Positions 26,852 to 36,660 of a DNA stretch of 64,000 nt are shown here, one piece after another (positions within the stretch are counted from its first letter, which is position 1; the number at the start of each line of letters is the position of its first letter). The stretch spans positions 62,001 to 126,000 of the forward strand of contig NZ_JXAK01000007.1 of NCBI RefSeq assembly GCF_000829455.1, written 5' to 3'. The position numbers and the translations under genes are program-made. The DNA comes from Gordoniibacillus kamchatkensis (GTDB taxonomy: Bacteria; Bacillota; Bacilli; Paenibacillales; NBRC-103111). The notes beneath the pieces are model-generated. The model was not told where the DNA came from. It saw only the letters and a program-made list of their open reading frames with translations, and made no database searches.

Positions 26852-28444
26852 TTACAGCGGATAATTGGGAATGCCGAGCCGTTTGCGGAATTCGGTCGGC
26901 GTCTCCCCGGCCGATTTGCGGAAAATTTGGCTGAAGTAGCGGGAATCCTGGTAGCCCACCTGCAGGCTGACCTCGTATATTTTCAAGCGCGGATTCGCGA
27001 GCAGCTCTTTGGCCCGGCGCATGCGCAGAGCGGTCAAATAGTCGACGAAGCTGGTCCCGATTTGCTTTTTGAACAGCCGGCTAAAGTAGCTCTCGCTCAT
27101 ATTGCAGCGCTGCGCCATGCTCTGCAACGTAATGTCCTCCGCATAATGCTCCCGTACGTACGCTTCGATGTCTTCGAAGCCGTTCTTGCTCTGCTGCCCC
27201 GCCTGCTCCTGGTAGCGGCGATTCCAAGCGATCAAGCTTTCGTACAGACGGTCCAGCCATTGCTCCAGGCGATCCGGCCGCTCCGCGGTAGCCGTCAGCA
27301 AATCGGTCTCCTGCACAATCGGCCTCAATTCGTCCTCGCTCAGAAGGCGCCCGTACAAAGAAACGATGCAGCCGAGCAGCGCTTTGCCGGCTTCCCATTC
27401 CTGATCCGGGTATTTTTGCGCAATCAGGCTCCAGCAAAGCTGCGTCTTCTCCCGAATCGCCTCCTCCGTCCCCCATTTGACCAGCTCGACGAATTCCTCG
27501 AGGGAGAATTGCAAAGGATCGCTATGGGCCGGCTGCGCTTCCTTGTCCTCGAACCAGGCGAGCCGTTCCGTTCCCCACAGCAGCGACCGGTACAACGTGC
27601 TTGCCGCCTGGTCAAAAGCTTCCGGCAGAGCATCCAGGCTGAGGTGCGCAGCGCTTACAGCCAAAGCGAAGCGCTCTTCCGCCGCTTCCCCGCCAGCGTC
27701 GTGAACCAGCTTTTCCAGCACGGGCTGCAGCTCGCCGCGTCCGGCATGACGATGAAGCAATATCGCGAACTTTCCCTCGTGAATGCGCACCGGGGGAAAA
27801 GAGGATACGGCCGAACACCGGGCCGCGACGCTTTGGCGGAGCTCCGCCGATACTTTTCGCTCGGCCCGCAGAGGCTCCGTGTGAAGCAGAGCGATCCGGA
27901 ATTCGCCGAGGGCTTCCCCGATTTCGGCGACGTATTCCCGAAACAGCTCTTTCTCCATCGTCCCCGCATGGTCAAGCAGCAAGTCGTACAGCATCGTTTC
28001 CAGCATGAGCGGCTGCCCTACGGTCAGCCGCAGCTCCATGCGTTCCTTCTCCGCCGACAAGCGTCGCTCTTCGTCCAATTTGGCCGTCAGCTGCCGGATG
28101 AGCCGCGTCAATTCTTCGAAATTCGTCGGCTTCAGCACATAATCGGCCGCTCCGAGCCTGATCGCTTGCTGGGCGTATACGAAATCGTCGAAGCCGGTCA
28201 AAAACACGATTTTCACGTGCGGGTAGCGCCCGGCCGTCTCTGCCGCCAATTGAATGCCGTCCATCCCCGGCATCCGGATATCGGTGAGCAGTATATCCGG
28301 CGCCTCCTCCTCCATCATCTGCAGCGCCGTTTCGCCGTCGCAAGCTTCCCCCAGCAGGCGGCAGCCGAGCTCTTCCCAATCCATAGTCGTCTTCAAGCCT
28401 TCGCGAACGAGCCATTCGTCTTCCACGATGAGCACTTTATACAT
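26852..28444 (-). CDS. AraC-type response regulator (YesN-like)
   Basis: 530-aa two-component response regulator. Receiver domain residues 1-120: acidic pocket VEDEW, phospho-acceptor Asp55 in DILLTDIRMPGMDG, and Lys in DYVLKP. A poorly conserved linker follows, then a C-terminal AraC helix-turn-helix pair at about 430-525 (ITLQSMAQRCNMSESYFSRL and VSLQVGYQDSRYFSQIFRKS). It overlaps the kinase gene by 8 bp and probably controls sugar uptake genes. Its stop codon lies inside a hairpin repeat. Confidence 0.95.
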   Translation of the reverse strand: MYKVLIVEDEWLVREGLKTTMDWEELGCRLLGEACDGETALQMMEEEAPDILLTDIRMPGMDGIQLAAETAGRYPHVKIVFLTGFDDFVYAQQAIRLGAADYVLKPTNFEELTRLIRQLTAKLDEERRLSAEKERMELRLTVGQPLMLETMLYDLLLDHAGTMEKELFREYVAEIGEALGEFRIALLHTEPLRAERKVSAELRQSVAARCSAVSSFPPVRIHEGKFAILLHRHAGRGELQPVLEKLVHDAGGEAAEERFALAVSAAHLSLDALPEAFDQAASTLYRSLLWGTERLAWFEDKEAQPAHSDPLQFSLEEFVELVKWGTEEAIREKTQLCWSLIAQKYPDQEWEAGKALLGCIVSLYGRLLSEDELRPIVQETDLLTATAERPDRLEQWLDRLYESLIAWNRRYQEQAGQQSKNGFEDIEAYVREHYAEDITLQSMAQRCNMSESYFSRLFKKQIGTSFVDYLTALRMRRAKELLANPRLKIYEVSLQVGYQDSRYFSQIFRKSAGETPTEFRKRLGIPNYPL

Positions 28445-30253
28445 GCGGTCCCTCCCCCGTCGTCCTCACGACCGGAATCTCGATGATGACGGTAGTTCCC
28501 TGCTGCGGAGAGCTGACAATGTCAAACCGGTGCCTTCCCGCAAAATAGAGCTCAAGCCGCTTTTTCACGTTTTCCAGGCCGATTCCCGTTTTCCGCTCCG
28601 TGGCGGAGACGAACCGGCCCGACGTCACCCGTTCGACGATGTGCTGCGGCATGCCGACGCCGTCGTCGCGCACTTCGAACCGCACCCGCTCCCCGGCAAG
28701 CTTGCGGCGATGTACAAACAGCCTTTACCCTTCTTCATTTCGAGCCCGTGCGTAATGGCGTTCTCGACGATGGGCTGGAGCATCAGCTTCAGCGTATACA
28801 GCTCTTCGATCTTCTCTTCCATCTCGATGTGCGCTTCCAGCTTGTCGCCGTACCGCAGCAGCTGAATTGTCAAAAAGTTGCGGATTTGCCCGATATCTTC
28901 CCGCACCGGGATGAGCGGCTCGCCTTTGCGGATGCTGAAGCGGAGCAGCTCCCCGAGCGAAACGACAGTGCGGCTAATGTGATCCAGCTTATGAATGCGG
29001 GCCAGCCAGTTGATGGAATCGAGCGCGTTGTACAAAAAATGCGGATGAAACTGGGCATGGATCGCTTTAATTTCCGCTTCCTGCAGCATCAGCTGCTTGT
29101 TGTACACTTCGTCGATCAGCTGCTTGATGCGATGCACCATCGCATTGAAGCTCCGTCCGAGCTGGCCGACTTCGTCCCTGTATTTGGATGCGAACGATAC
29201 GTCCAAATTGCCCGTTTCCACCGTACGCATAAGCAGCTTGAGCTTGCGCAGCGGTCCGGTGATGCTCACCGACAGCACGTACGCGAGCAGGCAGGAAACG
29301 GCGGCGCCGAGCCCGATCACGAGCAAGGTCAGGCTGCGGATGCTGCTGCTTTGCTTCGTCAGCGCCTCGACCGGCAAAACGTTCACCAGCTTGAACCCCG
29401 TCACTTCGGACGTATCGTAGACGACCATGACCGGCGACGCCCCGCCGCTGTCCAGCTCGAAGAAGCCTTTGCTTCCGGCGAGCACTTGATCTACGAAAGG
29501 CTCGTCCAGCTTGGTGCCGACCTTGTGCTTGGACGGGGTGCTGGAAATGATGTAGCCGTTCCGGTCGAGAAGGAGCATTTGGCCTCCGGGCTGCAGATGC
29601 GCCTTTTTATATTTGTCGGCAAGGGCGCTCTCCATAATATCGACGACCAGATAGCCGAGCGGCTCGTTCGTATCGATTCGTTTCAGGAGCCGGCCGCTGC
29701 TGAGCACGACCCCGAAATCGTCGGTTTTCTTCATCGTATAATGCGTATCCCAGACGACGTTGCCGCCGGCTAGGCGCATTTTCCGGAAATGGCCCCAATT
29801 GGGGTTGTAGTCGTCGTAAGGGCCGGGAAGCAGATCGCCAGTAAAATACCGGTCGCCGTTCTCCCCCAGCAAGTAAATGGAAATATCCCAGTTTTTGAAG
29901 CCGAGGAACGCTTCCAGAATGTCGCCTATTTTTTGCTTGTCCTGATGCTTTTCGGCGAGCGGCCGGTTCGGGTCTTTGGCCAGCACGTCCTGGATGTCCC
30001 GGTTGCTGTATATATACATCGTGAGCTGCTCGATGTCTTTCACGAAATAGTCAAGGCTATAGTTGACTTGAGACAAGCTTTCCAAAATCGTCTGGCACAC
30101 TTGCTGCTGCACGACCTGCGCGGATTTATGGTACGAGAACGTCCCCAGCACGGACAGCGGTATGATGGCGAGCGGCAAAAAGAACAGCAGCAGCTTGGTC
30201 TGCAAGCTTGCGCCAAGCATCGTATTTTTCAGTTTGCGCATGAAGTCCGCCAT
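28437..30253 (-). CDS. Sensor histidine kinase (YesM-like), with one-base frameshift
   Basis: 605-aa membrane kinase after correction. Signal-anchor helix at about 20-40 (LLLFFLPLAIIPLSVLGTF), an extracytoplasmic Cache-like region, a second helix near 300-325, a HAMP domain, a His-kinase box AQFHPHFLYNALDSI and an ATPase with PIVENAITHGLE. The frame breaks at 28702-28703 (AA where AAA is expected). After correction it continues KLAGERVRFEVRDDGVGMP, holding the G1 box, then GIGLENVKKRLELYF. GGGAGG precedes the start. It is coupled to the response regulator and lies 37 bp after the MFS gene. Confidence 0.92.
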
Positions 30254-30290
30254 CCCCTGATCCTCCCGTAACTAATCTGGCGCGCCCGAA

Positions 30291-31590
30291 TTACCCGGCT
30301 GCGCTCCTAATGCGGCTGTCCGCCTCTTCTGCTGCGCGGAAACGTTCCTTCCCGAAGAACAGATGGAACAAGATCGAAATGAGCGTATACACGATGGCAG
30401 TAATGGTAAATGCGTACGCATAGCCGTAGTAGGAGCCATAGCGAGCGACGAGTCCGGTGCTGACGGGGGAGGCCAGGAACCAGCCCAAATTGAACACCGC
30501 TTCGCCCGAGCTGGACGCGAGTCCGCGCAAGGAGCGGTCGACGTATTTCATTTTGATCGTATTGTAGAACGGGTTCGCGGCATTCATGAGCGCTTGCCGA
30601 AACAAATAGCCGGCGCTCGCCAAGTAAAAATTCGAGGAATACGCGGTAATGAGCAGAAACGGAATCGAGCCGAGCTGGAGCACGACAACCGCCCTGGCCT
30701 CGCCGAGCTTGCGCGCGATCGCCGGCCCGAGCAAATAAGCGAAAGCCGTAGCGCCTTGCCCGAGCGATACGATAATGCCGATTACCGTCTTGGACGCTTC
30801 GAACCGGTCCTCGAAATAGACGTTCAAGTAAGGAACGATCATGCCCCCAGCGGTGGAGGACAGCAGCCCGAGGAACGCGAACAGGGCGATGACCTGCAGC
30901 GACGATTTGTGGTGCTGGGCCGCTTGCCGCAAGTTCGCCTCCTTCCGCGCGGGCGCCGCTCCGGACTGAGGCTGAACGCCGTCCGCCGAATAGCGCATGA
31001 CCGGAACGATCCCAAGCGCGGCCGAACCGACGCCGATCAGCAGCGTGATGCGCAGGCTCAGCACTTCCGGCAGCCCGAACGCATACTGAAACAAATCGCT
31101 GAGAAAGCCGCCGAGCACGTTGCCGATGACGCTCGCGAACATTACGAGGGCCATATTCAGGCTGAACAGATGGACCCGCTGCCCGGGCGAGGAATTGTTC
31201 GCCATAAAAGGCAGCACCGTCGCCGACACGACCGCTTGCGACATGCCGCCCAGGAAGGCGGTTGCCGCCAGGCCCGATGGGGCAGCGAGCAGCGAGCGCG
31301 CCGTCAAAGCGGCCAGCACAAAAAACAGCCCGAACGAGACGACCCGCTTCGGACCGAATTTGTCGTTCATCATCCCCGCAGATGAGGATGAGAGCGGAAG
31401 CGATCGCTGTCATGCCTACCAGGTGGCCTACCATCGTCTGATCGTACCCGAGCGCCCGGACGTATAAGTTATAGACGAGCCCGAACATGCTGAGCCCGAT
31501 GTTCCACACCAGGTTAAACAGCAAAAACAGGCGTATGTTGCGGCTGTACTGCAGCAGCTGCATTTTCCAATCGTTTAGTAATGTACTCAT
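30291..31590 (-). CDS. MFS transporter, with one-base frameshift
   Basis: Major facilitator superfamily protein, 432 aa after correction, 12 predicted helices. The N-terminal frame begins MSTLLNDWKMQLLQYSRNI and covers helices 1-2. After a break at about 31374-31385 the other frame continues with the family loop MMNDKFGPKRVV and runs to 30291. The span is 3n+1, so one extra base explains it (ALILIAGMMNDKFG). It lies directly upstream of the kinase and regulator genes and may be co-transcribed with them, possibly as the transporter for the sensed solute. Confidence 0.85.
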
Positions 31591-31636
31591 GTCTTAAGAG
31601 TAACCGATTTGGGCGCGAAGCGGAATCCTTTTTTAC

Positions 31637-32089
31637 TCATGCTCTGCCGTGCAGAGTCTCCCATTCCTCCCAAGAGACGATGCCCATCTCGGGCTTAGGC
31701 TCGTCGGGCAGCATGGAGATGAATTCCAGACTGTGTCCGTCCGGGTCCGAAAAGTAGATCGACACCGCAGGCATCCAAGCGAAGACGAACGGATTTTCGT
31801 CGCCGTCGTCATGAAAGTTGCGAACTTGCAAGCCCCGATCCTTCAAATACGGTACAATGACTTTCATATTGTCTATTGAAGTATGGAAGGCAAAATGCTG
31901 GCGGACGATTTGGGATGCCTCTTTCTCCCAAATGCCGAGCATCGCTTGTCCCCGCCCGCCGATCCAATACAATCGCACGCGGCGACGATCTTCATAAGCG
32001 AACTCCAGCCCGAGAACCTTCTCGTAAAATTCCGCCGACCGCTGCAAATCGGCAACATGAATATGGGTTTCGAAAAGTCCTTGTATCAT
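31637..32089 (-). CDS. VOC-family (glyoxalase/bleomycin resistance/dioxygenase) protein
   Basis: 150-aa vicinal oxygen chelate fold with two beta-alpha-beta-beta-beta modules. Metal-ligand candidates: His in ETHIHVADLQRSAEFYEKVL, the mid HFAFH, and the C-terminal Glu in FSDPDGHSLEFISML. The overall pattern is near FosB/glyoxalase I type proteins, but the substrate cannot be assigned. It stands alone between the MFS gene and the EamA gene. Confidence 0.88.
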   Translation of the reverse strand: MIQGLFETHIHVADLQRSAEFYEKVLGLEFAYEDRRRVRLYWIGGRGQAMLGIWEKEASQIVRQHFAFHTSIDNMKVIVPYLKDRGLQVRNFHDDGDENPFVFAWMPAVSIYFSDPDGHSLEFISMLPDEPKPEMGIVSWEEWETLHGRA

Positions 32090-32187
32090 AGAAACGCCTC
32101 CTTCGGATCAAGTGTAAATCACGGCGCTGCCAACCGGCATCGGTCGAAAGTCGTACGACCGTTTTCGAGCGCCGTATTCCGATCCGC

Positions 32188-33105
32188 TCAAGCCGCGGTT
32201 CCTTTCGTTTGCGAATCTTTCTTTTGCACCCGATGAACAAGCTCGTTCGCCGATACACCTGCCAAAATAACGACAATTCCGAGCCATTGCAGCAAGGACG
32301 TCTTTTCGTGGAGGAACAAGCCCGAGCAAGCGATAACGACCGGAAGCTCGACCGAGCCGAGCATGGCGACAGCGCCGGTGCCGATGCGAGGAGCGCCTTT
32401 CGCGAACAAGTACGGCGGGATAATATAGCCGAACACGCTTAGCAGCAAAGCCCATAACCACAAGCCGTGGCCAAGGCTGCCGTTCCAAAGAAACTGCGGC
32501 GGATATATCAGCAACACCGCCGCTGCGCCGCCCGTCAGCATCCAGGAGCTGCGCTGCACAGCCGGAACGTTCACGGCCACATGGCCGCTGAAATACATAA
32601 AAGCCGTATAGCAAACTGCCGCCAGCAGCCCAAGCCCTACACCTGTAAGCCGTACGGAAACGGGCGAATGCTCCGCTATGCCGGAAGCAAGCAGCGTCCC
32701 CGCCAACACCATAGCGACCGTGATCCACTGGATGCGGCCGGGACGCCGCCCATGAACCGCCCATTCCACCGCCATCCCCATCCATACGAACTGGAACAGC
32801 AGCAGCACGGCAAGCGAAGCGTCCAGCATCTGCAAGCTGTAATAGTAAACGACTCCCGTCAGCCCCGTAAACACGCCGCTGCCGATGAGCTTCCAGCGCG
32901 TGGCCCAGCCGATTTCCGCACGATCCCGAATTATAAGCCGCAGCAGCCACATGATGAGGCAGCCGGCCGCCGCTTGCCCTCCGGTAATTTCCCCTACCGT
33001 AAACCCGTCCCGATAACCGAGCTTGACCATTGTCGACAGAACGCCGTATGAAGCCCCGCCCAGCAGGACGAGCAGGACAGCTTTTCCTTTTTCGTTCATT
33101 TGCAA
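32188..33105 (-). CDS. EamA/DMT-family transporter
   Basis: 305-aa drug/metabolite transporter with ten predicted helices in two EamA repeats of about 140 residues. It starts MQMNEKGKAVLLVLLGGASYGVLSTMVKLGYRDGFT; the second repeat begins near AVCYTAFMYFSGHVAV. It probably exports an amino acid, base or other metabolite. The basic tail after helix 10 is normal. No operon partner is evident; it is bounded upstream by the terminator of the Gfo/Idh gene. Confidence 0.9.
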   Translation of the reverse strand: MQMNEKGKAVLLVLLGGASYGVLSTMVKLGYRDGFTVGEITGGQAAAGCLIMWLLRLIIRDRAEIGWATRWKLIGSGVFTGLTGVVYYYSLQMLDASLAVLLLFQFVWMGMAVEWAVHGRRPGRIQWITVAMVLAGTLLASGIAEHSPVSVRLTGVGLGLLAAVCYTAFMYFSGHVAVNVPAVQRSSWMLTGGAAAVLLIYPPQFLWNGSLGHGLWLWALLLSVFGYIIPPYLFAKGAPRIGTGAVAMLGSVELPVVIACSGLFLHEKTSLLQWLGIVVILAGVSANELVHRVQKKDSQTKGTAA

Positions 33106-33165
33106 TCACCCATGATGCCGCATCTTCCTTTCTGGCAAAGCCCTTACCATTATAAACAAATACAA

Positions 33166-33209
33166 ACAAAAAAGCAGGGCTTCGCCGCTTGCGAAAGGGG
33201 AAGCCCTGC
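33166..33209 (-). terminator. Terminator of the sugar-oxidation operon
   Basis: GCAGGGCTTC (33174-33183) / GAAGCCCTGC (33200-33209), followed on the minus strand by seven T. It ends the binding protein, isomerase and dehydrogenase transcript. Confidence 0.9.
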
Positions 33210-33246
33210 CTTTGCCTATACACGTACGGAAGCCGGCCGAATCGCT

Positions 33247-34341
33247 TTACCCGTCAAGCGCGTTCCGCGGAAGGTCTGCGGGAAGCGCCGCCGGCCGCCT
33301 GCAGCCGCTCTTGACTTCGTAGTGGATGCCCTGTTCGGAGGACAGGTGGAACCCGTGCATCAATTCCAGAACATGATAGGCCATTTCGCCGCTTGCCCGG
33401 TGTTCCCGCCCGTTCCTGATCGCGTAAGCCATATCCACGACGCCGAGCCCGCGGCTGTTTTCCGTAAATCCGTGCGTGAGCGGAATTTCCGCAAAATCGG
33501 ACTGGTTATGCCGCTTGATCAAAACCGGTCCGCCGAACGTGTTCGGGTCCGGAACGATCAAGGTGCCGGCGGAGCCGTAAATCTCCATATGCGGCAGGCT
33601 GGATCCTTGAATGTCCACGCTCGTAATGATCGTGCCTACCGCGCCGCCCGCGAAGTCGAGCGTTCCGGCGATATGAGTCGGAACCTCGACCGGTATTTTT
33701 TTGCCGTAGTCGATGTCGTTCGTTATCGTCCGTTCCGGGTAAGTCATTTGCGCCGAGCCGCTGACGCGCCGGACCGGGCCGATCAAATTGACGAGCGCCG
33801 TCAAATAGTACGGTCCCATATCGAACATCGGCCCCGCGCCTACCTGGTACAAAAATCCCGGGTTCGGATGCCAGCTTTCCGGGCCTGATCCCATCATAAA
33901 TGCGGTAGCCGCGACCGGCTTGCCGATCCAGCCTTCGTCGATCAGCTTGCGGCACGTTTGAATGCCGCCGCCGAGGAACGTATCGGGGGCCGAACCGACG
34001 AGCAAGTTTTTCTCTTTGGCGAGCGCCAATATGCGCTGACCGTCTTCCATGCCGATGGCGAGCGGCTTTTCGCCGAACGTATGCTTGCCTGCAGCAAGCG
34101 TCCGCAAATGGATGTCCGCATGCGCGCCCGGAATCGTCAGATTGATGACGATTTCGATCTCCGGGTCGGCCAGCAGCTCGTCGACGCTGCACGCTTTCGG
34201 GATGCCGAATTCCGCCGCCCTTGCGCGCGCTCTGTCTTGATCCAGATCGGCGCAGGCGACGATGTCGAGAATATCGAACTTCCGCCCCGCTTCGAAATAG
34301 ATCGGGCTAATGACGCCGCAGCCGATAATGCCTGCCTTCAC
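33247..34341 (-). CDS. Gfo/Idh/MocA-family oxidoreductase
   Basis: NAD(P)-dependent sugar or inositol-type dehydrogenase, 364 aa. The N-terminal Rossmann fold starts KAGIIGCGVISPIYFEAG; the Lys of the conserved GEKPLAIGMEDG is the likely catalytic residue. The C-terminal beta-sheet domain follows (VGAGPMFDMGPYYLTALVNL). The gene starts with GTG. It lies after the TIM-barrel isomerase in a binding protein, isomerase, dehydrogenase order typical of loci for inositol or 3-keto-sugar metabolism. Confidence 0.92.
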   Translation of the reverse strand: MKAGIIGCGVISPIYFEAGRKFDILDIVACADLDQDRARARAAEFGIPKACSVDELLADPEIEIVINLTIPGAHADIHLRTLAAGKHTFGEKPLAIGMEDGQRILALAKEKNLLVGSAPDTFLGGGIQTCRKLIDEGWIGKPVAATAFMMGSGPESWHPNPGFLYQVGAGPMFDMGPYYLTALVNLIGPVRRVSGSAQMTYPERTITNDIDYGKKIPVEVPTHIAGTLDFAGGAVGTIITSVDIQGSSLPHMEIYGSAGTLIVPDPNTFGGPVLIKRHNQSDFAEIPLTHGFTENSRGLGVVDMAYAIRNGREHRASGEMAYHVLELMHGFHLSSEQGIHYEVKSGCRRPAALPADLPRNALDG

Positions 34342-34377
34342 TTTTTTTCATCTTACCCATGCCTCCGTCTTAGCCGC

Positions 34378-35208
34378 TTATGCCCCGAATAATTTGGAAA
34401 TGTTGCGGTAGCTGATGGCGACGCTTTCCAGCTGGTTCCGGCTCGACAAATCCTGCTCGACGAACATGTATTTCGCCGCTCCGATTTCCCGCGCCGCGCC
34501 GATGATGCCGCCGATATCCAGCACGCCTTCGCCGACTTCGGCGAAATCGTTCACGTCCACCGATTTGACAAAGCTTTCGAACGTAATTTCCGCGTTGTCT
34601 CCGGCCGCCTCCACCAAATTGACCTGCTTGACGCCTGCCGGCAAATCTTTCTGATGAACGAGATCGCAGCGGTCGCCAAGCTTCTTCAAATAGGCGATCG
34701 GATCGACTCCGCCCCTGACGGCCCAGTACGTGTCCAGTTCGACTTTGACAAGATCCTTGTCCGTATTTTCGAGAATGATGTCCATAACGTACTCGCCGTC
34801 GAACTTCTGGAACTCCTGGTAGTGATTATGGTAATGGAAGTCGATGCCGCCTTTTTTGTAGGCTTCGCCGTGCCGGTTCAGCACTTGGCAAGCGTCGAGC
34901 ACGTCCTGCTTGTTTTTAAAGAAAGCGATGCCGAGACCGATCGAGCTGCAGCCGAGTTCATGGAGATAGGCGATAATATCGTCGTAGCGGTCAAGCGGTC
35001 CGATGTGGCTGGAAACGACCTTCATGCCGAGCGCGTCCAGCCGCTTTCTGAACTCCGTGGCGTTCGGCTCCAGTCCTTCATCGGCATTGTGAATGGCGAT
35101 TTCCAGGTTTTTGTAGCCGATGGCAGCCACCTTCTCCAGCGTTCCCCAATAATCTTTTTTCAGCTCGTCGCGTACCGAATAAAGCTGAAGCCCGAATTGC
35201 AAACTCAT
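34378..35208 (-). CDS. Sugar phosphate isomerase/epimerase-like TIM-barrel protein
   Basis: Xylose-isomerase-like TIM barrel, 276 aa. Metal-ligand candidates: Glu in YKNLEIAIHN, His in DFHYHNHYQEFQ, Glu/Asp in KVELDTYWAVRGG and His in DLVHQKDLPAG, with a final Glu in MFVEQDLSSR. The family covers IolE/IolI-type inositol enzymes and 3-keto-sugar enzymes. It is 23 bp downstream of the binding-protein gene, and the Gfo/Idh gene follows. Confidence 0.92.
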   Translation of the reverse strand: MSLQFGLQLYSVRDELKKDYWGTLEKVAAIGYKNLEIAIHNADEGLEPNATEFRKRLDALGMKVVSSHIGPLDRYDDIIAYLHELGCSSIGLGIAFFKNKQDVLDACQVLNRHGEAYKKGGIDFHYHNHYQEFQKFDGEYVMDIILENTDKDLVKVELDTYWAVRGGVDPIAYLKKLGDRCDLVHQKDLPAGVKQVNLVEAAGDNAEITFESFVKSVDVNDFAEVGEGVLDIGGIIGAAREIGAAKYMFVEQDLSSRNQLESVAISYRNISKLFGA

Positions 35209-35231
35209 CGTCGTTACCTCCTAATTAGTAG

Positions 35232-36542
35232 TTATCGCGATTTCATTTTGTCCCATGCGGCTTGGAACTCGGCGAGCATTTGCTCGCTGGAAATTTTTTG
35301 TGCGATATATTTCTGCATCGATGCTCCGAACTCCTGCGCGGCCCCGTCGGGGAATTTCGCCCAATGCCAGCCGAGCACTTTGCCCTTGTCGATGTATTGC
35401 TGCACCGCTGCGCTAAGCGGCCCGATATCGGCCGGGTTCGCCTTGATGTTCGAGAACGCCGGTATGAATTTGAATTCCTTGGTCAAATATTTTTGGCCGG
35501 CTTCCGAGCTGACGAGCCAGTTCAGAAACTCTTTCGCTTCGTTTTTGACCGGGGATTTGTTGTAGATGACCCAGTTGTTGGCCGGGCCGACGAACAGCTT
35601 GTCGTTCATCTTCTCGTCGTCGTTGATCGGCATCGGCATAATGCCGACGTTCATGCCCGGGCTCAGCTTATCCAGCACCGGCTGCAGCCAGTTGCCGCCT
35701 TGGTTGATAGCCCCTTTGCCGGTGGCGAACATCGTCGTCGCGTTGTTGTAATCCGTCGTTAAGGCGTTTTTGTTGCCGTATTTGATGTCGAGGTCGAACA
35801 GATGGACCCAGTCTTTAAAAATCGCATTATCCGTAAACTTGGCCGAGCCGTCGTTCAGCCCCTTAATAAACGCATTAGGGTCGGGCTGTTTGGCAAACGC
35901 GTTGTCAATAGCATGGAATCCGAGTCCGAACCAGTTGTCGAACGTGTTGACGAACGGCTGCATGCCTGCCGCTTGAAGCTTTTTCGCCGCGTCCTCCAGC
36001 TGCGTTAACGTCTTCGGCGGCTCGGTAATGCCGGCTTTGGCGAACATATCTTTGTTGTATACGAAGCCCAGCCCTTCGAGTCCGACCGGCATGCCGTACA
36101 CTTTGCCGTTTCTCGTCATCGGCTCTTTGGCGATCGCGATTTCGTCTTTCACCCAAGGCTGGTCCGACAAGTCTTCCAAATATTCCAGCCACGGGTCCAT
36201 CTGCTTGTAGCCTTCGTTGTTGAAAATATCGGGCATTTCGCCGGAGGCGAACCGCGCCTTCAATTGCGTGTTGTAATCGTCGCCGCCGAGCACCGTATCG
36301 ATTTGCAGCTTGACGCCGGGATGCGTTTTCTCGTATTCCTCTTTCAGCTTGTTGAACTGCTCGGCGATTTCCACCTTGAAGTTCATAATTTTGATCGTGA
36401 CCGCTTTCCCCGGTTTGTCCGGCCCCTTCGCCGCGTTTGCCTGCGCATTGGCGCCGCTTCCCGGCTCCGCCTTGCTGCCGCACCCGGCCATCAAAGAGCC
36501 CGACACCGCTATAGCACCCAAGACCGAAATCCATTTTCTCAT
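35232..36542 (-). CDS. Extracellular sugar-binding lipoprotein
   Basis: CUT1 binding protein, 436 aa. It begins MRKWISVLGAIAVSGSL with lipobox LMAGC; body motifs VTIKIMNFKVEIAEQFNKLK, DNWFGLGFHAI and FLNWLVSSEAGQKYL. The start at 36542 is chosen for the signal peptide and the preceding GAGGGGAGC; the open frame extends 25 codons upstream through the promoter. It has its own promoter, which shares a 63-bp layout with that of the permease genes. Confidence 0.94.
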   Translation of the reverse strand: MRKWISVLGAIAVSGSLMAGCGSKAEPGSGANAQANAAKGPDKPGKAVTIKIMNFKVEIAEQFNKLKEEYEKTHPGVKLQIDTVLGGDDYNTQLKARFASGEMPDIFNNEGYKQMDPWLEYLEDLSDQPWVKDEIAIAKEPMTRNGKVYGMPVGLEGLGFVYNKDMFAKAGITEPPKTLTQLEDAAKKLQAAGMQPFVNTFDNWFGLGFHAIDNAFAKQPDPNAFIKGLNDGSAKFTDNAIFKDWVHLFDLDIKYGNKNALTTDYNNATTMFATGKGAINQGGNWLQPVLDKLSPGMNVGIMPMPINDDEKMNDKLFVGPANNWVIYNKSPVKNEAKEFLNWLVSSEAGQKYLTKEFKFIPAFSNIKANPADIGPLSAAVQQYIDKGKVLGWHWAKFPDGAAQEFGASMQKYIAQKISSEQMLAEFQAAWDKMKSR

Positions 36543-36583
36543 CGCAACCTGCTCCCCTCTTATGTTTGTTGCACTACACTGCC

Positions 36584-36646
36584 ATTCTAGGGTAATTTCG
36601 CAAACGCCTACACTCATCGCTTTGACTATTTAGGTGGACAAATTTG
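36584..36646 (-). promoter_or_regulatory. Regulated promoter of the binding-protein operon
   Basis: Minus-strand order: CAAATTTGTCCACCTA (36631-36646), 5 nt, TCAAA (36621-36625), 4 nt, TGAGTG (36611-36616), 21 nt, -10 TAGAAT (36584-36589). There is no good -35 hexamer, which implies activator dependence. The same blocks with identical spacings occur at 38419-38481. Confidence 0.75.
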
Positions 36647-36660
36647 CGTACCTGTTGCGG

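Noticed and set aside
31992-32276. Open frames around the VOC start
   Set aside because: Shadow frames across the VOC and EamA gene ends, with Arg-rich composition.
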